In this document: positions 22,100-53,500 of the stretch, one piece after another | Numbering within the stretch: the stretch's first letter is position 1 | Layout of the letters: each line of letters begins with the position of its first letter | Source: Cristatella mucedo | Taxonomy: Eukaryota; Bryozoa; Phylactolaemata; Cristatellidae | Assembly: GCA_009760855.2 (NCBI GenBank) | Contig: WPIO01000055.1 | Location: 2,262,501 to 2,316,000, forward strand | Length of the DNA: 53,500 nucleotides | Reading direction: 5' to 3' | Translations under genes and position numbers: made by a program | The notes under the pieces: generated by a model | What the model saw: the letters and a program-made list of their open reading frames with translations, nothing else | Told to the model about the DNA's origin: nothing | The model's database searches: none

Positions 22100-22990
22100 T
22101 AATAATAATAATAATGCACTTGATAAAGCGCCAACAGAGAACTCAATCTCTCTCTAGGCGCTTTACATTTGCTGCAAAGGGAAATGCAATTGAATGGTAA
22201 GCAAAATCATGCTTGAAAAACAAACAAAGCGAATAATATGGTTAGGGGTGACATGCCCATGGTCTGCATGCAAATGTGGTTAGTGGCAGCATGCACAGTG
22301 TCAGCACGCAAAAGCACATGAAGGACTAGTCACAGGGACCCACTAAATGCTGTCCTAAATAGGTGTGTTTTTAAGTTCCTTTTAAATGTGGTCAAGTTAG
22401 GGGATGTTCTGATGCAAGTTGGGAGTGAGTACCAGGCTTTGGGAGCATACGAACTAAATGCACGGTCTCCAAAGAATTTTGAGGTTTTTACGAGGTATTT
22501 GTAGACTGTTGGATTCTGAAAAGCGGGAGGTACGATGCATGGCCTGATGGGGGAGTATATCTGAGAGATAGGCTGGAGCCATAGAATGAAGGGACTTAAA
22601 AGTGAGCGACAAAACCTTGAAGTCAATCCGTTGCTTGACTGGTAGCCAGTGCAGGTCGGTGAGAAGTGGAGTAATGTGGCAACGCGACGCTCACGACAGA
22701 CAAGCTTAGCTGCAGAGTTTTGTTCCAGCTGCAACCGCCTGATCGCACATGCTGGTAGGCCAGTAAGCAGTGAGTTGCAGAAGTCGAGACGGGATGTCAC
22801 GAATGCATTGACCAACTTGGACGTGGTATCCTTATCTAAACAAGCCCGAATTTAGCAATGTTATGAAGCTGAAAATAGGCAGATTTGACCGTGGAGCTGA
22901 TATGATCGTTTAACGAGAGGTCGCTTTAGAATATGACACCTAGATTTCGAGCTGATTCAATTGGAGGTATGCTGGCAGAGCCAATTTTGA
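22100..22990 (-). mobile_element. LINE A, 5'-truncated copy with intact C-terminal frame
   Basis: From the (ATT)n tail at 22100 the minus strand shows the terminal stem-loop, 3' UTR, and a 161-codon frame. The frame contains HAFVTSRLDFCNSLL, an NSAAKLVCRE segment and FGDRAFSSYAPKAWYSLP. It ends at about 22990 inside the FQSDLSL region. It is one of the better-preserved L2 C-termini here. A small LINE A tail fragment recurs at 23065-23115. Confidence 0.88.
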
Positions 22991-23115
22991 TGGTAACAAA
23001 ATCGATGGTAACAAAAGCTGTCAAAAGATCAAGCAAAACAAGCAGAGACACCCTACCCATGTCTGCATTCTTAAAATTCCTAGGCGCTTTACATTTGCTG
23101 CACAGGGATGAGCGA

Positions 23116-24044
23116 TTTCAAATCTGTTTCAGAAAAATTCCCCAACAACAAGCTAGGTTGCGAGTTCATTCTAATTTGAGGGCGCTTGCGATGGTGTATC
23201 GAGAATAATCAAAATTACATAACGCTTGCGGTGACGATTACACGATAACGCATTTAATACATACGCAGGTTTGTTACATATGCAACGCGCTAGAACATCA
23301 CAGGACTATAAACTTGAATTTAAAAGGTTTTCAAAAGGGGGATTCCAGCAGCTTTCGATCTCTGCACTGCGATCAACTTTGCAGTTGGCGCTCAAGTGCC
23401 TCTCTTCCTTCATTTCACATCCGGTTTGACGGCCCGGAAGTTCATGCTTTCGAGCGTTAATTAGTCAGCCAACTGAGTACAGGGTAATTTGCCTTGCTGT
23501 AGACTGCAAGGTAAAGAAATTGCATTTACGTTTAGGCAATTTCACTTAAACACTTAATATTTATTTTTGCTCGACAGCAGAGCGGACAGCAGCTTCTTGC
23601 GGCCGTCCCTGCGGCAGCCCGGCGCTGGCGCATTACTGCACAGTGCTGCAGCCGCATAGTGAGAACGTCGTTCGGCTTTTTCTGCCTCCGTCTTGCAGGC
23701 ATTTTGAGAGCGGTGCAATAACGTATTCCACCCGGGCGAAGTTTTGAGTAAAGTGTGAGTTTAACCTGTGAGCTGCTGTGCTTTGCATTTGCCGGTTTTG
23801 TTCAACTCGCAGTGCAAATGTCAGAGGACGATGCTGTCGTCTTCCAGAAACGGAAATGCCTAATGCGCCTCCGACGGAAGCGCTCGACGATAGCAAGCCT
23901 GGTGCTGCAGCCTGGTGGATGCAGGAAGCCGAGTGCTGCAGCCTGGTGGCTGGTGGGAAGTGGTGGCGAGCGGAACGGATGCATTGCATGCCGGGTGGGT
24001 CTGGGTTCGTGCCGTGTGCCACTGCCTCCGGCTCCGACCACCAG
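23116..24044. other. Unassigned sequence
   Basis: Low-CpG sequence passing at about 23800 into a GC-richer stretch with repeated CAGCCTGGTGG motifs (23907, 23940). Overlapping plus-strand frames over 160 codons long cannot be ranked. Confidence 0.4.
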
Positions 24045-24088
24045 CTCGCTCCTCCTTGGTACGAGCTCGAGTACCAAGGAGGAGCGAG
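24045..24088. repeat. Perfect inverted repeat, 18-bp arms, 8-nt loop
   Basis: The left arm CTCGCTCCTCCTTGGTAC and the right arm GTACCAAGGAGGAGCGAG are exact reverse complements around GAGCTCGA. Confidence 0.95.
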
Positions 24089-24520
24089 TGCAGCTCTGGA
24101 ACAACAGGAGCAGAAAGCCCCTTCCCAGCAGAGCAGAGCAGTCACCTACCGCAGCTCTGGCGTCTCAACCCCTCGATCGAGCCAACGGCTCATCGGAGCT
24201 CTCCCCGGAGCAGGCGGCTGCCCGGAGCAGGCACTGCAGAGGCCAAGGCACAGGTGCTCGGCTACCGCCAGATCTCACCACCGCCGAGATCAACAATCAC
24301 GCGCCCCACCACTGAGATCAACAATCACGTGCCGGGCCGGCCGCATGCAGGCACGTGCTGTCCGGTTAGCGTTTTATTACCGTCACTCGACCTTGACTCA
24401 TAGCGACAATCTGGGCAGCGCTTGGCCCCGGCGAACCGTTGGCCACTGCCAAGCTTGAAAAAGCAGCTGCTACATGCAGCGCGAGCTATGATTGCTACGG
24501 CTGAGCTTTGGCCCTTTCAG

Positions 24521-24817
<297 letters not shown>

Positions 24818-25031
24818 GTAAGTCGGGCAGTTGGAGAGTAGTTGGCTGCACCTGCTGCACCGGCTGATGATGCACTAGCTCTCGTGCTTGCCTTCGGCAT
24901 TGGCTTCGCTATCGGTTTCGGTTAAGGCGAACGACTACTTCGACTCCAACGTTTTCGACTCGATCGTCACAAGCCTTGCCTCCACGACGGTATTGCACTG
25001 AAAGAAGAATCAACACGTCGTCGAGTGGGCA
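24818..25031. other. Unassigned sequence
   Basis: No feature recognised. Confidence 0.4.
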
Positions 25032-25300
<269 letters not shown>

Positions 25301-25473
25301 GAGAAATATAGGAAGAGAGAGAGAGAGGGATCGACTAGCCTGCCGCGACACGCCACCAGTGCTTCTGACGGTATGTCAGTGGTGTTACAGCATCTGAGGC
25401 AGCAGCAGCTCTTAGCACTCTTTGTCTCTTAGAGTGGGTCTGTTTGAGATCAGCCAAAGTACCATGCCTGTTA

Positions 25474-25493
25474 TTCTCTCTCTCTCTCCCTCT

Positions 25494-25530
<37 letters not shown>
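25474..25530. repeat. (CT)n microsatellite
   Basis: CT tract, interrupted at the left. Confidence 0.95.
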
Positions 25531-25534
<4 letters not shown>

Positions 25535-26067
25535 CGTTGCCTGCGATGCCGAGCAGCTCTGAGAGACAGTCTGCATCGACTAGAAGCTGCTCTGGAGAGC
25601 TGCTGAGGCACTCTTCGGTAGCAAGCACGTCTGCACGGAGCTGCACGAGTGCTGCATACGGTGTCCGGTGACAGCCATTTTTTTCGGGTAAGCCAACTAC
25701 CCTTTCCCAAACAGGAAAGAAGAGGAGGCGAGCCACCCTAAGGGTCCTCCTACCTAAAGGCAGTCGCGAATCAAAAGTTTCATCCGAGCACGCATTCCGG
25801 AAAGGTCGAAGGATGACATCAGTGGAAGGAGGCATAGAACGTGAAGACGCAGAAGAAAAGGTAATAGTGAGAATAAGGTCTTTCTCTCCCTCTCTCAATC
25901 CCACTTGCTCTTTTCATTTCCCTTCATTCTCTGATCTCTCTGTCTCTCATCCTCGGTCTGCCTTTCCATCTCAAGCTCTGCTCCTTCCTTACTTCCTCTC
26001 TTCCACGCCTCCTCCCCGAACTTTTAAGTTATCACCCAGCTTTGCCAGGCCATGGCATGACCTGCTG

Positions 26068-52356
<26,289 letters not shown>

Positions 52357-52878
52357 GCGACTGCAGCTGGTCGCGGCTGCGATACATGGCGAACACTTCT
52401 GCGCCGCAAAGTCACAGAAGCTGGCGACGCTGCGACGGCGGCCAAGCAGAGAGAAGCTTCGGCTCGACGATGCTACGACTCCTTACATCACGTACCACAA
52501 CTATGGATGACTGCCAATTACAAGCTTACTCATGCACTGGCGAAGCATGCCAGGATTCCACGTGAGCACGTAAGCAGAGGAATACAGCTTTAAGTCGTGC
52601 ACTGGGCGTCGAACTAAACATAGTCTGTGGAGCTCAATCGCTTGAGCACCAGACCGGTGGCCCAGAGGCTGCGATATCATAAACAAATCTTTTTCCACCC
52701 CACTCATTTACAGAATAGACACAGGCCACTGCTTTCCATGCATTTCGAATTTTGCTGGCTCTCTGCATGCAAAGTGCTTACAAAGACACTACAGGCACGC
52801 TACAAAAATATTGCTCCGAAGATGCAAACCAGTTTTTAGGCATGTTCCAAAGCAAATGTGGAAGCTGACGGGAGAAAC

Positions 52879-53334
<456 letters not shown>

Positions 53335-53500
53335 CATAGGTCCTGTTGAATCTGCACGAAATCTAGGTGTCCTATTCCAAAATGACCTTTCATTAGACTA
53401 CCACATCAGCTCCACAGCCAAGTCTCACTTTCAGCTACATAACATTGCTAAAATTGGGGCATGCATTGACAAGGATAAAAAATCTGAATGGGTTCATGCA
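53335..53500 (+). mobile_element. LINE A, continuing beyond the window
   Basis: Reads VESARNLGVLFQNDLSLDYH then LHNIAKIGACIDKD, the post-catalytic region of LINE A, still open at the window end. Confidence 0.85.

Noticed and set aside
52600-52680. tRNA-like TTCGACGCCC with a TGGTGCTCAAG head on the minus strand
   Set aside because: Too diverged from SINE1, SINE2 or a functional tRNA to call.

Overview
The window looks like nuclear DNA of a multicellular animal. It has spliced exons with GT-AG junctions, introns up to about 14 kb, L2/CR1-type non-LTR retrotransposons with microsatellite tails, tRNA-derived SINEs, a pogo-like MITE, very long dinucleotide arrays and CpG-dense islands. No bacterial operon, CRISPR array or viral replication gene was seen. 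The species cannot be fixed from sequence alone. A non-mammalian animal with fairly GC-rich exons and many microsatellites (for example an early-branching vertebrate or a large-genome lophotrochozoan or flatworm) would fit.

The one gene I can name is a CCDC112 homologue on the minus strand. Eight coding exons run from about 52356 down to the stop at 26068. They occur in the order expected for the family, all seven internal junctions are phase 0, and joined they give about 387 residues. The most diagnostic stretches are the FLQQTGG and WDDYDH segment, the GKPAF to QHEDWYQEF segment, long Glu/Arg/Lys coiled coils, and a C-terminal RDPKRLLKPT segment. The N-terminal exons lie outside the window or were not recognised. 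The 3' introns are large and full of repeats.

Layout. 0-11 kb: unidentified sequence with SINEs, long CT, GA and CA arrays, and a few exon-like islands on both strands. 11.2-16.8 kb: two CpG-rich islands separated by a satellite-like array of perfect hairpins, a SINE, and an L2 tail interrupted by a MITE. 16.8-23.1 kb: L2 fragments, SINEs, a third CpG-rich patch and a long GGC array. 23.2-26 kb: a CpG-moderate region with an 18-bp-arm palindrome and an uninterrupted (CAG)75 tract that sits inside a possible phase-0 exon. 26.1-52.4 kb: CCDC112, with many inserted L2 elements and SINEs and some exon-like pieces on the opposite strand. 52.4-53.5 kb: a GA array and the start of another L2 copy.

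Two L2-like LINE groups (called LINE A and LINE B here) and two SINE groups (SINE1, tRNA-derived; SINE2, tRNA-like head plus a LINE A-like 3' stem-loop) account for most of the interspersed repeats. Nested insertions give a relative age order. No clearly new multi-gene system was found. The most interesting leads are the (CAG)75 candidate exon, the hairpin satellite, a TATA/E-box candidate promoter, and the SINE2/LINE A shared tail.
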